A stretch of DNA of 64,000 nt from Plasmopara viticola (taxonomy: Eukaryota; Oomycota; Peronosporomycetes; Peronosporales; Peronosporaceae), in the NCBI GenBank assembly GCA_001695595.3, contig MBPM02000102.1, forward strand, positions 1-64,000, in the 5' to 3' direction. Both the position numbers and the translations under genes were made by a program. The notes below the pieces were generated by a model. That model had not been told where the DNA came from and made no database searches. It saw only the letters and a program-made list of their open reading frames with translations. This document shows positions 22,147 to 36,005 of this stretch, piece after piece (within the stretch, counting starts at the first letter, position 1; each line of letters begins with the position of its first letter).

Positions 22147-23443
22147 TACTTATTTGCTTTGAGGAAGCGGGAGCTTAGACTTCTTTCCTTAAAAATGCAC
22201 ATCGCTTCCTGCCTGAATCTAAGCTTTCGATTAAGTCTTAGCATAGATATTGATTCATCGTTCAATATTTAATTTAAATTTATTGCTTTGAAATTTATCG
22301 AACAATGTTTATTTGTGGTAATCAACAAAATAATCCCTATATTAGTTCGTGTCCGTTTTTTTCGCTAATTTCAAAAACAAATCATTCATGTTTAAAACAT
22401 CACACGACTTACGTCACTCAAAATGGTTCAAACGTGACACACCCTGGGTTCGTGTATCCCCCTGTTGGTCTCAAGCATCAAGACTTCGGACTGCTTATGT
22501 CCATAATAGTCAAACTTCTCGTAGAATCAAGTCCATCAGACATTACCTGCTGACTATCAGACGTCACCGTTGTGGCTTGCGCCGGTTCCTAGAATACTCT
22601 CAAAGCTCACTTTAAAGTACAGAGGCTTGACCAATCAGCTACCTTGTCGTCTGCATCCTGAACATCGTAGGGGTCTAAGCAGACAGCATTCTTACGATTT
22701 CCAGTGCCTTAATACCGCACCGTATTTCGGCGTAAGTACGCTACGCCGTCGGCTGAAAATTTGATTGTTCGCAGAGCGAACTCGCGCCACGTGCATCGAA
22801 TTAAGTTACATAGTCGAGAATGACCTTTCACTCTCTGTAGAGACGGTGAATGTTCAATTCGAAGTAGCCGCGAGTTTGTGGCTCGTACTACAAAGACGAT
22901 GGTCAAGCTACAGGCTCACGAGCAAGGCTCTGACTACATCAAAAGGGTATACAGTGCGGTGCAGGCAGGGTTAGCCTTTTTCGGCTTCAAAGAACCACCC
23001 TTCATACACTGCACTCAACTGAGCAAAACATTTGCACGACTGTGCGTTGCATATCGCGCTCTCGGGTAATTGTCTGAAAATACCAGTTAGGACGCATCTT
23101 TTCTCCAAATAGTTCTTGCTATTAAAAAAACCTACTCAGAAAAAATGATAGCCTTCGCGTGTCTTTGCGTCACAGGCGCTTCGTTCTGAACAATAAAGCA
23201 GACTTTGGCAACTTGTTCGCTCGTTGCGAGCTATTTGGTGATCAAAAGGGAATATGAGCTTGAACTTTGGAGTACAACTTTTCTACCAATTATAACGAAA
23301 AAATCAGCCGAAATGAAGCACAATCACTACCTCGAATGCTAAGCGTACTTTTGCAAGACCGTGACTAAAAAGTTGAGACTGTATGGCGCATAATATGTAC
23401 AGATAACTGTTGGCGAAGGGCCTTGCAAACTCCGAACTTGACA
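22147..23443. other. Unit 1 spacer between Helitron and Gypsy-2 remnants
   Basis: Unassigned. Near 22492-22527 it keeps a block (also present in unit 2) that is replaced by a shorter sequence in unit 0. The shared deletion junction with unit 0 falls near 23386. Confidence 0.4.
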
Positions 23444-23582
23444 GGAGCATATTTACCGCTAGTAGCTTTTGTCCTGGATACACTAGTCTATTTTGGCGGT
23501 CGAAATTTAAATGGAATCCCTCGGTATTCATTTGCAAGCGTGCAATGCCGATGATAGAATCTCCTGCGTCACAAACGACCAA
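23444..23582 (-). pseudogene. Gypsy-2 RNase H fragment, unit 1
   Basis: Carries the same VVCDAGDSIIGIARLQ and PGQKLLAV segments as unit 0, with two substitutions (VNMLLSSSE for VDMLLSRSE). It stops at the same deletion junction. Confidence 0.7.
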
Positions 23583-25850
23583 TAAAAGGCGTTCAAATCA
23601 ATGAGAGCACAAAGTGGGATAGTTGAGGGAGAAACTTCTTCCGTTGGACTTTAAGCCTCGCTAGTGCTTACCTTTTTTGTCTGTAAGTAAACAAGCGTGA
23701 AATTCCAGGAGTACATATATTATACAGAAGAATTGGCGGCTTCCAATACTAATCGCCACTTTCCGAAATAGTCAAGGTGACTGTATTCAAGAACGATTTA
23801 AGGGTGGCCTGCTTCGCATAGAAATATTAAGTGCAGGCAGCATTTATTAAAGCGGCGACCTCAATCGCTCTTCGATAGAAGCATATTCATTGACAGGCTT
23901 TCTCCTTCAGAACGCCGATAAAGAGAAGCGCCTCGTCCTGTAATAACCGATGTAGCATTCAGTGATTCGACTTCAGCATTAATGGTCTAAGGTATTGCCC
24001 GGCAAAGTACAATCCGCTACTTCGGCTGCACTAAGCAAGAGCACATGATTCGTGACTGTTATAAAGATGGAGGCCGCGCATTCGAAGTAAGGAAATCGTT
24101 AATTTCCTTTCGAGGCAAAAAGTTCTGCTGGTGAAAGACTACGTTCCTCCAATGAGTGTAGCTAAACACACACCATAGTTGCTTTGCACCGAAGAGCTTG
24201 GCAAAAAAATAGTATAGCTATATGCTGGCGTGACATAAATGTTCCAAAAATGTGTAGGAGAACGAGGGTAAAACAATTCTTTTGAGTCTTTGTAAATCCG
24301 TCGCATCGAGTTTTTTTGTGCGTTTGCAAGCAAATGCGATCAACGAGATAAGAGTGTCCAATGCTTAAAACACTGAAGCAAGTAATTTCACTGGTCCTAA
24401 GTACGGATTAAACGTGCCTGTAGCAGCATGAAAGCATTCTTGTTCTCGAAATGGATAAGTCAGGCGGCGCAATTCTTGTATTGGCTGGCAAAGAAATATT
24501 ATAGATATAAGCCTTTCAATTGATCCCGCTTTTTATGTGCGTATGGCCCCTTCAAACAATTTAATACCCGGAACAATGTAAGAAATTTCGAAGGTACTCA
24601 CACCTCTTCGTCGTCCTCAAAACGTTTCAAAACAGCTACTTGAGTTCCGCTAACTGTCACGGCTACGAAAGACGCCATATAAACCCTTTTTGTGTGTGAC
24701 ATAGTTCGCAGGTGGATAGCATGGTACTACCGGCTTCAGGTATTAAAGTTCCTCAAGCGATAGCATAGGTCCGCCAGACAACGTAGATACATATGCGGAA
24801 TATAGCATCACCAATTGCTGGTAACAAAGTCTCGCAATCAAGTTGCGTAGGTCGGAGAGACGCAATGGGTAGCACAGCTTTACATATAGATAGCATGACT
24901 TTACCAGCTGCTGGGCAAAAATTTCTGCAAGAATCAAATGTTCAAAACGACAATTCGTCATTCCTGGTGTCAAAAATTGGCCTTATGGTTGACGAAACAC
25001 CTTATTTAAGGAGGTAGCTTAAATTGTAGTCATGTCGTGCTTTAATTGTCACTGCCAATCAATTCGTTTATAGTTGAGAAAGCCTCTGGAAATCGAGAAA
25101 AGTTGCAAGTCGTAGTTTACTACGCAGTATTCACACGACTGACTCACTAAGTTAGTGGGTTGTGTCCATAAGGATTGTATTTGTAAAAAATGAAAATGTT
25201 TGTCATGTAAATGTGGGAAAAATCATGCCAAGACAAAAAATCAGCACGTGCTATACGATACACTTTATATTTTGCGCAGCTTTATATCCTTTGATATCGA
25301 GCGGATCTACAGTTATTTAATCAGATTTGTGGTACATAGTCACGAGCATTTACGATACATGTTGACTTTCAGTTTTAAGGGTTCGGACAAGAATGGTGGC
25401 TCCTGGTGCATAAACGGCATTCTACCGGTGATTTTTCGGCTTACATACTAAGATTACTTTGAAGGATATCAAAGGGGGTATAAACTTTGCCTGATTTATA
25501 TAAATCATCTACGGTAGTAAGAATTCAAATAAAAAGTGCTAAAACAGCAATCAAATGATGGGAACAATAAGTGTTTGTAATAAAGCTAGTACTAGGGTGT
25601 TTACGAAAACATAAAGGAAATCCTCAGCTTGCTTCTGATCTAGCTTTTTCGGACGAGACAAAGCTGTTCAGTGTCGCTTACAAAGCTCCCGACGACAAAT
25701 CGTTTGAGCGTTACCGTAGATCGAGGGAAATCGTTGTGAGCGAGTTGTTTTGCTTTAGTGCACCAAAAGAAAATACTTCATTTATGACAAATCGCTACTT
25801 GTCATTGGCATATTTCTACATTCTGTAATACAAACTTTCTATTGTATGTT
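23583..25850. other. Unit 1 spacer: unassigned
   Basis: Nearly identical to 9379-11640. The plus-strand frame at 25571-25828 (85 codons) has a charged, protein-like composition (for example SDETKLFSVAYKAPDDKSFE) but is frame-broken in unit 0 and unassigned. It may be a relic exon. Confidence 0.4.
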
Positions 25851-25852
25851 TA

Positions 25853-26790
25853 GACCTTGCGTCCCTGTGGGCGGGGAAAAACAAATTGTTTCACTCGCCT
25901 TAAATTGGCAAGACAATTGCGTCCTTCGCAAAGTGAAAATCTCGTGCTGAATACGAGCCCGGCAGACTCAGCGTGCTTGCCGTCGCGGTTTTGCGTCCAC
26001 ATTAGCATATAAAAGCTACTTTATCATACGAGATATGGAGTAAATGGCAGCTGAGAGCTTTTACAGCACAAAGCAGCCAAAGCTGGGAGCTTAATCCATC
26101 GATAGCGATCGCAGCTGCATCGCTGTAAGTGGGCGAGCGGTTTGCTTTTGCTCTACTTATGGTGGGAGCAACAGATTCACTAAGTCGTTGCTCCGAACGA
26201 CGAAGACCTGGATTGCCATGTATTCCTGGAGGTATATGATTTTCCAAGTAGCAATCATTTGGCTAGAGGAACATTCTTCGGTCTCCACACCATAATGGTG
26301 GATCCATGTATACAAGTGGATGAACAAGTATAAGAGGACCCGTAAGGGTTCTAACTCGCGGCTCTCACGTTGGATTCTTTTTAGAACAATCATATAACGG
26401 CGGGGTGTTGGTAGCCCATAAGCCTCGATTTCGTCATTTGTATGCATAAGACAAGGTCAAACTGCGCATTGTAGTATTCATATGATGTTTCTGCATTAAA
26501 CACCTGTTTAAGCCAGTACAATTGGGAATCATACAGCAAATAGGTTTCATATATACACTTTTCGAATACCGTGGTTACGGGAAGATAGAGACCGCTGCGC
26601 CTTGGGTGTAACCGCTCGCTAATGTCGAAAGCGACCACCCATAGAGAGATAGTCAGACAAAAAGGCTCAACCGTAAACTGCGCACTATGTGCGCTGAGAT
26701 GCCACATTCGCAAGTCTATAAAACTCTCATGATTGAGTACACAGTATACAATGCGAGTAGTGCACCACCTCTATAAACTCATCCAAGCAT
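25853..26790 (-). pseudogene. Decayed unassigned minus-strand gene, unit 1 (best-preserved copy)
   Basis: The first segment, 26390-26713, is open for 107 codons and ends with YNAQFDLVLCIQM. A frame change at about 26447 leads into NDEIEAYGLPTPRRYMIVLK (26157-26447). Another frame change leads into a segment containing HIPPGIHGNPGLRRSEQRL (26002-26247). Read as one chain this is a plausible 250-residue protein fragment. No signal peptide, membrane segment or catalytic motif is evident. Confidence 0.35.
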
Positions 26791-28017
26791 AAATACTTGA
26801 GTGGAAAAGGAGAAGATGATCACGAGCCTTTTCTTCCATGCCTCTCGCGTGTGATTAGCATCCTCGTGAATGGGTCCGCTATACTTTAAAGTCGAAAGTT
26901 ATATTGATGCTGACGCGAATATATATAAAGTGGGATGATAGCTACGTAAGAAATCACACCACCGAGACATGCCGAGTATAATAGCTAAGGAGGTATCGGA
27001 AAGGGTACAGCAAATATTCACCGTTTATGGTATCGGTGTACTCGAGCAAAACGAAGGTCCTTCGCGCGAGTAGTTTTTATATATAATAATACATATACAC
27101 AGGTAAGCACGAATTGAGCAAAGCTTTGTAGTTGTTGAGTCTCGAGTTTTCCTTCTTTGCCTGAGAACTCTTACGAGATCCAAAATCTTAGACCTGTATC
27201 GCGAGTTCTGTCTGCCATAGTACATTTGTTCACGTCATCACTACTTGAGCGAGAGTGAAGTTACGACTGCTGGGCTTATATTGTAAAATAGTAAATTTGG
27301 CCTGTTTTTACATAGTGATGAGGTAGCAACTTACCTTTTAAGAAAGCCCAAATATCACGATTAAAGTGCACTGACGGCAACGTCTTCGAACAAGGCACTA
27401 ACAAAGCGGTTCAAAATACGTAGTAGGCATGTATATAAGTCTTTAGCCGTAGCTACGTCGTCAGTGCGAGTAGCAGGTATTTTCTAGCATTCCAATATAA
27501 TTACTTTTACTACATGAAGTCTTCCGCAACAGACATAAGGCATCAGGGCGGCAGCAAAATGCAATCGCGTGAAGATTTGAGAGCGCACCGAAGGTGATAT
27601 ATGCCACGGTAGATGTAGCCGAACGAACTAAAGTCGTCCATTCATGTAAAACGAGATTTCTTGATTTGGACAGCATGCAGACCAAAGATTTCAATACTCC
27701 AGCTCGCAGCTCCGCTCTTGAGATAAAATCCTACAATTAAACAGAGAAACTGAATGACGATTCGAATATATTAATTAAGCCATGGAATAAATCAGTATTT
27801 TTAAAGCATTAAAACGGATAAGTTTATGGAAAAAACAAGTCGACCAGTGCGACACGGCGTAGGACTTTTCGCATACACTCTTTATTTAAATCCACAAAAT
27901 ATCATATTGTATCCCGATTTTCCCGCTTTTTTAATCGAAAACCGTCAATTTGAAAACTCTATCAAGTTGAATTCGCGCGCGAAACATAACGATAAAGTAG
28001 CTACGAGTCATTTTGTA

Positions 28018-29505
28018 ATGGAGACCCCACAGCACACGCGCGCGAGCAACAGCGGCATCGGAATGCCCATGACACCCACCCGCGAACACTCCACGCTGTT
28101 GCGTGAGCAGGAGGCAGAGCAGGAGCGTCTGCGTATGGACAATTTTAACCAAGCTCTACGTATCAACTTTTTGGAGGAGCGCTTGCTGCGCATGAAGCAA
28201 GGCACAGACTTTTGTAGCGAGGATGTCGAGAGCGAATTGGCACAGTTGCGTATTTTGTTAAAAGAGCGTGACCACGATTTGCGACAGCGCAATTTTAGTA
28301 TGATTCGGGCCACCGAAGCTATAGATATGCTGAATGCCCAACTCCATGAGGCCCAAGCAGCGGCGGTTCGAGCCAGAGAAGAGGCCCAGCGAGACGCAGA
28401 AGCTCAATTTCATCAACGTATGGAAGAAAGAGACAACATTGATGCGGAAACGGCCGCGAAATGGCGAGCGGAATTGGATGCAGCGCTGCAGACGGAACAC
28501 CAGAGCCGCTTGAAGGCGCAGAAGCTCGAACACGAGCTACAGCGACAAGAGGAAGTTGTGGCGGCGCTTAAAGATGACAAAGAGGCAGCCCAGCGAGAGC
28601 TTGATAGTGTCAAGGTGGAGCTATGTTCTCATTTCAGTTGTGGCCGTCAGGTCTTGAAGAAGAATCGACACCAGTCGGTGACTAGTCTTGTGCGCGAGAC
28701 TTTTTCAGCGCTTGAAGAAGAGTTTGAAACAAGGACTCGAGCACTGCAAGCATGCTGGAAACAACACGATTTGTCGGTGAATTCCAAGCTTGAGCACTTG
28801 GCGTCACAACTACGCTCTAGTCAAGGCAAGTTGGAAGTGTTGCAACGTTCCCTTGTTCATGCCAACGATGCGAATCAATCTTTGGAAAAGTCTTGGTCTA
28901 TCCGGTGGGAAGAGCTGCGTTTGGAGAGCGATAATGAGCGAAGATCGCTTGAAAAGGAAATTCGTCATTTCCAAAAGAAAGCAGCCGAAGCACAAAAAAC
29001 ACTATTTCAAGCATCTGGCGAATTACAGACGTTAAAGCGAAGCCAAAAGAAGTTGCGTGAAGAATCAGACCGTGAGAATCATGACCTAAAGGAAAGAAAT
29101 CGTCTGCTGTTTGAAGAGATACACGAGCGCCGTCGGTCATCTGAGCATGCACGCAAGCAGTACATGAAAGCAGTAAAGGAAAACAAGGAGCTGCTTAAGG
29201 CGATTCAAATGTACAAGGATGCTATTTGTGGACGCGACAAGGACATCAAAAAGTACAAAGCAATGGTCATTAAATACGCTCAACAGCTAAAGCGACGTGT
29301 GGAATTTGGAGACGCAAAGCAAACGTTGTTGGAGCAGCTTGAACAGACGCAGTATATGATCGACGAGACGTACAAACGATGGGAAACCAGTTCATTAGTT
29401 TGTGGTCTCGAGTCAAGTTCGCTTGATAAAGACGCGAGCTACAAGCCAGAGTATCTGCAGCTAAACGACTACATTAACCAGATGCATTTGGTGGCAGGCA
29501 GATAA
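28018..29505 (+). CDS. CM1-domain coiled-coil protein, copy 2
   Basis: Intact 495-aa frame differing from copy 1 at five residues by my count: Met for Ile after LLR, Ile for Leu in LRILLK, Asp for Glu in RDHDLRQ, Ser for Leu in ETFSALE, and Phe for Leu in RHFQKK. I also see about three silent changes. The CM1 core is unchanged. The mix of silent and replacement changes is too small to show selection. The upstream open extension starts at 27826 and again shows more changes per residue than the body, supporting the ATG at 28018. Confidence 0.75.
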   Translation: METPQHTRASNSGIGMPMTPTREHSTLLREQEAEQERLRMDNFNQALRINFLEERLLRMKQGTDFCSEDVESELAQLRILLKERDHDLRQRNFSMIRATEAIDMLNAQLHEAQAAAVRAREEAQRDAEAQFHQRMEERDNIDAETAAKWRAELDAALQTEHQSRLKAQKLEHELQRQEEVVAALKDDKEAAQRELDSVKVELCSHFSCGRQVLKKNRHQSVTSLVRETFSALEEEFETRTRALQACWKQHDLSVNSKLEHLASQLRSSQGKLEVLQRSLVHANDANQSLEKSWSIRWEELRLESDNERRSLEKEIRHFQKKAAEAQKTLFQASGELQTLKRSQKKLREESDRENHDLKERNRLLFEEIHERRRSSEHARKQYMKAVKENKELLKAIQMYKDAICGRDKDIKKYKAMVIKYAQQLKRRVEFGDAKQTLLEQLEQTQYMIDETYKRWETSSLVCGLESSSLDKDASYKPEYLQLNDYINQMHLVAGR

Positions 29506-32097
29506 GTGCGAGACCTGGATAGAGAGCCCACGACTGATGAGTTTATGAGAGTTTCCGGAGTCACGCTTGTTTCTTGCAACCGATTGCGATGTATCATTGC
29601 CCCAACCAGGTTGTATACCATATTCCCAACGCGAGGAAATTGGTAGTTGTATGTGAAACGTAGTGTACTTTTATATTTTGCTCTCAGATTGTAAATTATA
29701 TTTGTAGAATATATAATTATGTTTTTTCAAAGTATAGAAAAACTAAAACGGCTTGCATTTTATAAGATAAAAGTCATACTTTCGACGATAATTTTGTATG
29801 AAGGTTTACAGGATCGGAGAAGTAGGTAACTTTGAATGCTGGCATCCAGAAACCTTTTTGAAACAGAAAATACCTAGAAAGGAGACGATAAGCGGAGTTG
29901 TGCAAGGACGCATGTTGACTTTGTGGCCAAGGATGTAAAACCAGATAATGAGGTCCAACTAAAAGAATCAATTTATATACGATGAGCAGGCGAAAGTGGT
30001 TTTCTGGACATTTGTACGTGCACCGAGCATGCCTCAATTTTAAACCTTTATGTTTAAGAAGTGTCTTTCGGTCAATATATAGCCTTTGCAAGCTGCCACC
30101 CGGCGGGAATTAGCACGCGATCCTACTGCGACATTGAAGCGACAAAACCATCTATGCTGACACGCAAGAGTTAGGAAACACGGTGTGTACATCTCAAAAT
30201 ATTCAACTAATTTTTTTTCTTGAAAGCTAGTTTAAAGGTTCAGCGATTTTCGCAAATTGCTGCTACAGATTAAATAGTGCTAGATAGACTCGTGAGTCGC
30301 ACGATTACGGGTAATAGAGGAAGAGACTGCTTTGATCAAAATAAAATAGAAATAGGCGGAGGGATTGATAGCTTTGCCTAAAGTAATTCAGAAGTCAATG
30401 TAGCTGTGTTTAATATGACCAGAGCAAGGTGGGGCGAAGATCTGACTTGTCCTGGAGGAACGCAAAGTGAAGAGAAGTACGAAAGAAGCTGGAGAGGAAT
30501 GGCAATGACAACCTGTTGATACCTGAGTCGATTTTGAGATGTTTGGTAGTGGCAGCCTTGTGAAGGGTATCGGCAAAAGCGCTTGTTTAGTCAAACTGAT
30601 GCAGAACACGTGAACTCAATAAAAGCGGAAAATTTAGCGATTTTGTCTTAGATGCGAATATTAAGACGTCATGAAAGACAATAAGCGGAACTTGATGAAG
30701 AGAGCAAAGATGACATCGAGCATGTGGCATCGAATAAAAATATTCTCGACGAAAACGCTTTTTGCCAAAGTCTTTATGACATGGTTGCGTAAAGCTATCA
30801 CCCCTACGCCATTAAACCTTTATTCAATATTCCGTAGCATCATTTCTTGGCAACTCTTTTGATTTGTTTAGCACAATTCGGGAGAGCTGGACCCACTAAT
30901 TCATTTGAGATTTTTTGAACATCTTTTGCGATCATATACTACTTTGTGAAGTGCTTGCTGCTCATTTGTCGACGCTCACTTACCAGAAGTATCGTGATGT
31001 GTTAGATGAATGGTATGTGTCATGATCTGCTATTAGATCGTTCGCGAAAAGTTTACATAGCATACTAGCAATAGTCGCTGCTTACATACGCTGTGTCCTT
31101 GCAGACGTTGTTGCTGACAGCATCGAGTATACGATTGTGCGCTGCAAAGTCTTCGAGACACTCGTGGTATCAGCTACATTATGCCAATATAATTCAGTAT
31201 ACATCCATATTGCAAATGTGATCGTGTAGCCTGAAAGCCGTTTTGCTATTGGTTGCTTTCTGTCCCTATGAGCTCGGGTACCTGGCTAGTTTGCAGTGTG
31301 TCACTTGCTATAAAATAAGGCACAGCTAGCAAAAACGGATGCTTATATCACCACTGAAAAATGTTCAAGGAACACTAGCCATATTTTACGGAATTAATTG
31401 CACTTCTTTCGGAGTGCCATTTACTAGTGCTGAAGATCCATGTCACAAGTCCACAAGTAGATGGACTTATGACACAATCTTAATACTTCTAGTCAATCAG
31501 CGTGCCGTAAGCGCAAAACTCTGGCGAATTGTGAGCTGCATGAAGCAAGCATATTTTTGGGCTTTGAGTTCACCCAGCTTATCGCTTCTTACTGGGGTTT
31601 ATTTGCGTGCTCAAGCAAATAAATAAGTATCTTGTAATATTCGCTATAGCCTGGGATGGATCAGGTATCAGCAAGCTGTGTAATATTAACATGCTAGAAG
31701 CCAATGTCCAACAACTTTGTACCCAACAAAAAAAATTAAGCTTTCCGTCACGATTAAAGACGTTTATTCGTCTGACCAGCCAGCAATTTTGTAATCTTAC
31801 GAGAGCTTTTGGGCCTGAGTCTTCTATTTTCTTTTCGTGCACCAAAATACATGTCACTTTCAAAACAGAATGCCGCATAGGTTGCTAGCGTATTCCGTTT
31901 ATTACAGTCGGTCACATCCAGGACAGAGGGTCGAACTTAACGCAGCACGCGGCCTGTCGCTGTGGATCATGTTATCCTTGCTGAGCAAACAGGTTTGTAC
32001 CTTTATACAGAAAAACGACAATTCCATATAAATATGTACGCCATACTACTTGTATGAGAAGGCGGTCTTTCTAGTCTTTTTTTGTAAGCACACCACC
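29506..32097. other. Unit 2 spacer, 3' of the gene: no supported gene
   Basis: Its 3' flank is almost the same as in unit 1. A 63-codon plus frame at 30671-30862 overlaps the protein-like stretch seen near 2320-2455, in another frame. Nothing is identifiable. Confidence 0.5.
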
Positions 32098-35000
32098 TGT
32101 GTTTTAGCAGTCGCGGAGGGAGCTTCTTGTCAGCTGGTAGTCGACTAAAGGTTGGGTGGGGAGCGAAGCAGAGTCAGCAAAAAGGAGTAGTTTTGCTCAG
32201 AGTAGATTGGTGGGTGAAACAACTTGGAAAACCCTTGCGAATGTTTGTCTTGCTACTGCCTAACTGGTGGCTCTAAGCCAACTATTGCTACAATCTTATT
32301 TTTTTCATTCTAAGCACTCCACATAGAATTTTACAAATATTGGATAATTAACAACTAATACTGCTAATAATTATGCCTTGATTATCTGTAACCACAGATT
32401 CTATGGATAGTTTCAACGCATATGTATTTTTGGAGAGATGTAACTTTATGGCGTGGTTGCCGCTGCCGGCCAATTTGCTGGTGACATCAGTTACGTCTCA
32501 AAACTTCCTGCGATAGTTTTAAGAGATGGGCTTCATCTTTATGGATTTCTTATATATAGATGAGTCCAGAAATCTGCGTCGTAATCCCTTCCTTCTTGGC
32601 TTCATACTGCAGATTTGCTTTGTACTTACGCTTTCAAATGCCGTCTTTAGCGATTTGTACCGCGGAGCTATCAGCCAATATGACTTTATCCACCTTTTAT
32701 TGACGCTAAGGGTCCTCGTGCTTTGGCATCAACGCTGAAGTGAAGAGCACTGAATGCATCTTCAATCCTTCGATAGTCCCAGCTCATTAATATTTCGCGA
32801 AGCCTTTGTACAATCGAGAATGGTCTAAGCAATCTTGGCGCGAGATTCTTTGACTGAAAGAAATTTTTGTGACGGACACTTCAATTATTGTCGTTCAAAA
32901 GCGCCATGTCTCCAGCTTCGAAGTCAAAGACAAGTCTATTATGGTTGTAATAATACTTCATGCACTTTTGGCTTTGCTTCTTTTATCCTGTGCGACCTTT
33001 TGTAGAGGGACTTGACGAAGCTCTTGTGCTGACTTTCTCAACCTGCAAAGTTCTGGTTCTGATGCCCTATCATCAGGCATCTAAGGAACATATCCCAGAT
33101 CTGTTTTGATCTAATTGTAGATTTTACGCATCGGCTATCGGCTTTCTTTGCCAAAGGCAGAAAGTCGGTTCAGTTATTTTGTGCTGGGTTGATAAAACCT
33201 TGACGGCAGTTTTCAGCGAACGATTAGTACTTCCCGTTTGACGATCCATTTGTGGCGTTAAGGTCAGAGACAAATCGCGCTGCTCTGCCACAGCAGACAC
33301 GGTTGCTTACCATAGCTTGGATAGAAATTTGGTGTCCCGGTCAGACACAATGGTCTGTAGTATGCCATATCCTTTTTGCAAATCCTGCAGTATCGTGCGT
33401 TGTCGTTGTAGCGACAAACTTACCCCTTTTGGTCAGCAATAAACAGTCACCACGACGGCATTAGAGCCACTTTTGGTCAGAGATACAATAAATTCCATTA
33501 AATATCGATCTATCTACGTCTTGGAATTTTATAAAGTCTGAAGTAATCTTGTTGTTTTGTTTGCCTAGCCTTGTTATGTTAACACATTCCGGTTGTCCGG
33601 ATTGTTGCTATGATCTCGCGAATCTTAGTTGCACCCGGTAGCCCTCGCAAGCTATATCGGGTGGCTTTACGCTTTTATTTCGGATAGTGTGTTTATGCAT
33701 CAGCCACGGTGTTAGTATCATCGGAATTCACGTACACAAATGCAAAAATTTAGCAACCCAGTTGAATCATCAAGCCGCCTTTTGTTTTTTTTCTGCATCA
33801 GGACCATCTCAATACTCGTGTGATCCGTTCTGACCGTGATTTTTCGATCGAAAAAATTCATACGTCATACATTCAGCCCAGGCATGATTGCAAGTAGCTT
33901 TCGCTCACAAACTGAGTAGTTCACCATGGCTGACTGTTTTTCCAAACTGGAGAATCATCAGAACGCTCTCGCTCTTCCTCCTTTTGACCCAAGTTTTTCC
34001 TGATCTCGAAAATTGACACGTCAATTTGGGTACCAAATAACTTCAAAACTTTGGAAGACTAAGTACTGGTTGGATCGTCAAGCAACTTTTGAGCTTAATG
34101 AAGCATTTTGGTGATAGTTTGAGAGTTCGTTCGTTCTCAAGGGCAATTTTTCTTTATTCTGGCTTGGAGTGGTTCTGTATATTGCGCAAAGGCCTTAAAA
34201 ATCCTGAGAGATAGCTAAAAAAGCGTTCCATTTGCTTCTTTGTCTTGAACAGAGACCATTCTGCGACAATCGTCACCTCGTCGGTGATGTTATTCGATAA
34301 AGTCTGTCCTAGCATGGGTTCTCGCTTACGTAGAGCTGACACTTGGACACATTGATGTGTAGTTGCTGTTCTTTACACCACTCGAGCACATGCCCTGAAG
34401 CCGTACCGTGATTTACGACATCTTTACGATGAGACCACGTACATGTCGTCGAATATATTTTATCATTGTATGTATTAAATCTCGAAGGCGTGAATCTGTT
34501 GTATTTGATCTTGCATTTGAGCTTCCATCCAGGCTCGATATTGCTTTTGTTTCTGAATGAGATACAGCAGTAGCCAATGCATAGACACTGCGTCTTGTCC
34601 TGCCTGCTGAGTACGACGATTTACGCTTTCAGTGATGTCGTAAGCCACGATTTTTGTGTTCAAATCCTTACAATCCTTTTTTTCGAATGTTTCAGCTGTA
34701 TAAACGTTGTTAGCCACAAATCCTTTCGAAGCTTGTTGAGGTCCTTGTTGCGGTCTGTTAAGGACTCGGTAGTAGGCTCACGAGTCTTTCCTTCACTCAT
34801 ACAGGAAAGCCAAAGAGTGTAAATCAAGCAAGAACAATTGTCTAAAAATTCAAAAGTCAATCTCCGTGACTTCAGCAGCGGAACAGGCATTTATCAAAAA
34901 GATTAAAGCGCTTCACCACAGACAAAGTGCAGTAACTACAGTTTTTTGTGCCAAACTAGCGTGCATTTAAACTCACAAACCACTGGACCTAACGTTTGTG

Positions 35001-35588
35001 CTGAAAAGACTCCCATCGTAATCTAATAGGGTAATGTATTTCGTCATGTGACTCGTGCCAAAACTATAAGATGACTCGCTTCACGCTATTGCACCCACGA
35101 AAACCCTTGCTTAGAATTCTCGGACTTTACATGACAAGTGGTACTATGTAACAAAGTTGCAGAGGGAGCTTCTTGAAAGGTTGGTCGTCAACTGGGGTTC
35201 GGGTGGTGAGCGAAGTGAAGTTGGCTAAGAGATAGTTTTGTTGCTCTAAGTAAACGAATGGGTGATGCTAAATGGTAAGCTCTTACGGGTTCTTGTCTCT
35301 TAACAGCCTGGCTGGTAGCTCTTAGCCATCTACTGCTATCATTCTAATGACGATCATTTTTCTACTCACCATCTGAAAATTTTCACATTCTGGAGAATTA
35401 ACATTTAAAACGGTTACTTGACTCCAATAGTAATAAGACGTTTGAATCCTGATCTATTGCTTTAAAACTACGCAGCCACAGATTGGTGTGAATAATTCCA
35501 ATGCATGTGTATTTTGGGGCAATGGAATTTAACGGCAAGATTGCCGCTTCCATTCACTTTGTCGGTGACAACAATTACGTCACAACCT
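32098..35588 (-). mobile_element. Gypsy-1 fossil in unit 2
   Basis: LTR-like blocks lie at 32098-32505 and 35147-35588. The integrase signature with SDRDTKF is near 33310-33360, followed by a private deletion of about 23 bp. The RT connection is at 34154-34342 and the RT motif here reads IFDDM. The gag-like frame is longest in this copy (minus 34475-34717, 80 codons, Gln-rich, ending MEAQMQDQIQQIHAFEI). Confidence 0.8.
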
Positions 35589-36005
35589 GTCTCTGTCAGC
35601 AAAATGTGCGCATTTATCCGACTCGAAAGATCATTTTTGAAGTAAAAATATAGAAGATGCTGCACGGCACCCATTCTGGGTTACAATCAACCTTTCCAGC
35701 GGCAAATTAGTGTCGCTGCAGGCTCGTTTAATCAGTTTTACACAGACCTTTCTACAACTTTGATCCATCGCGACGAAAAAAACAAATTGCATGAAGCATT
35801 TTGAATCTTTTCCTGACGGGTGCGCTTGAAAATTGATTGAAACATCTTGTTTCTGATCTCTTTGTTTCTGATCGCATCTCAGAAAAACTCTTGAAAGCGT
35901 TTTGGTACGTCATCGTCTTGTCAACTCAATTGTCCGAATCAAAATTTCTGCACACATGAAAGAAAGTGGTCTACATTATGCAAGTACATCTTCTAGATGT
36001 CAGTC

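Larger units (their letters stand above)
13812..28017 (+). repeat. Tandem unit 1: intact CM1 gene plus spacer
   Basis: Second copy, about 14.2 kb. Its first 5 kb or so (gene, 3' flank, Gypsy-1 LTR) shares variants with unit 2. Its later spacer (about 20.2-27.7 kb) is mostly closest to unit 0, including the same 1.3 kb Gypsy-2 deletion, although around 21.9-22.5 kb it again resembles unit 2. This mosaic pattern suggests exchange between copies. Confidence 0.95.
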
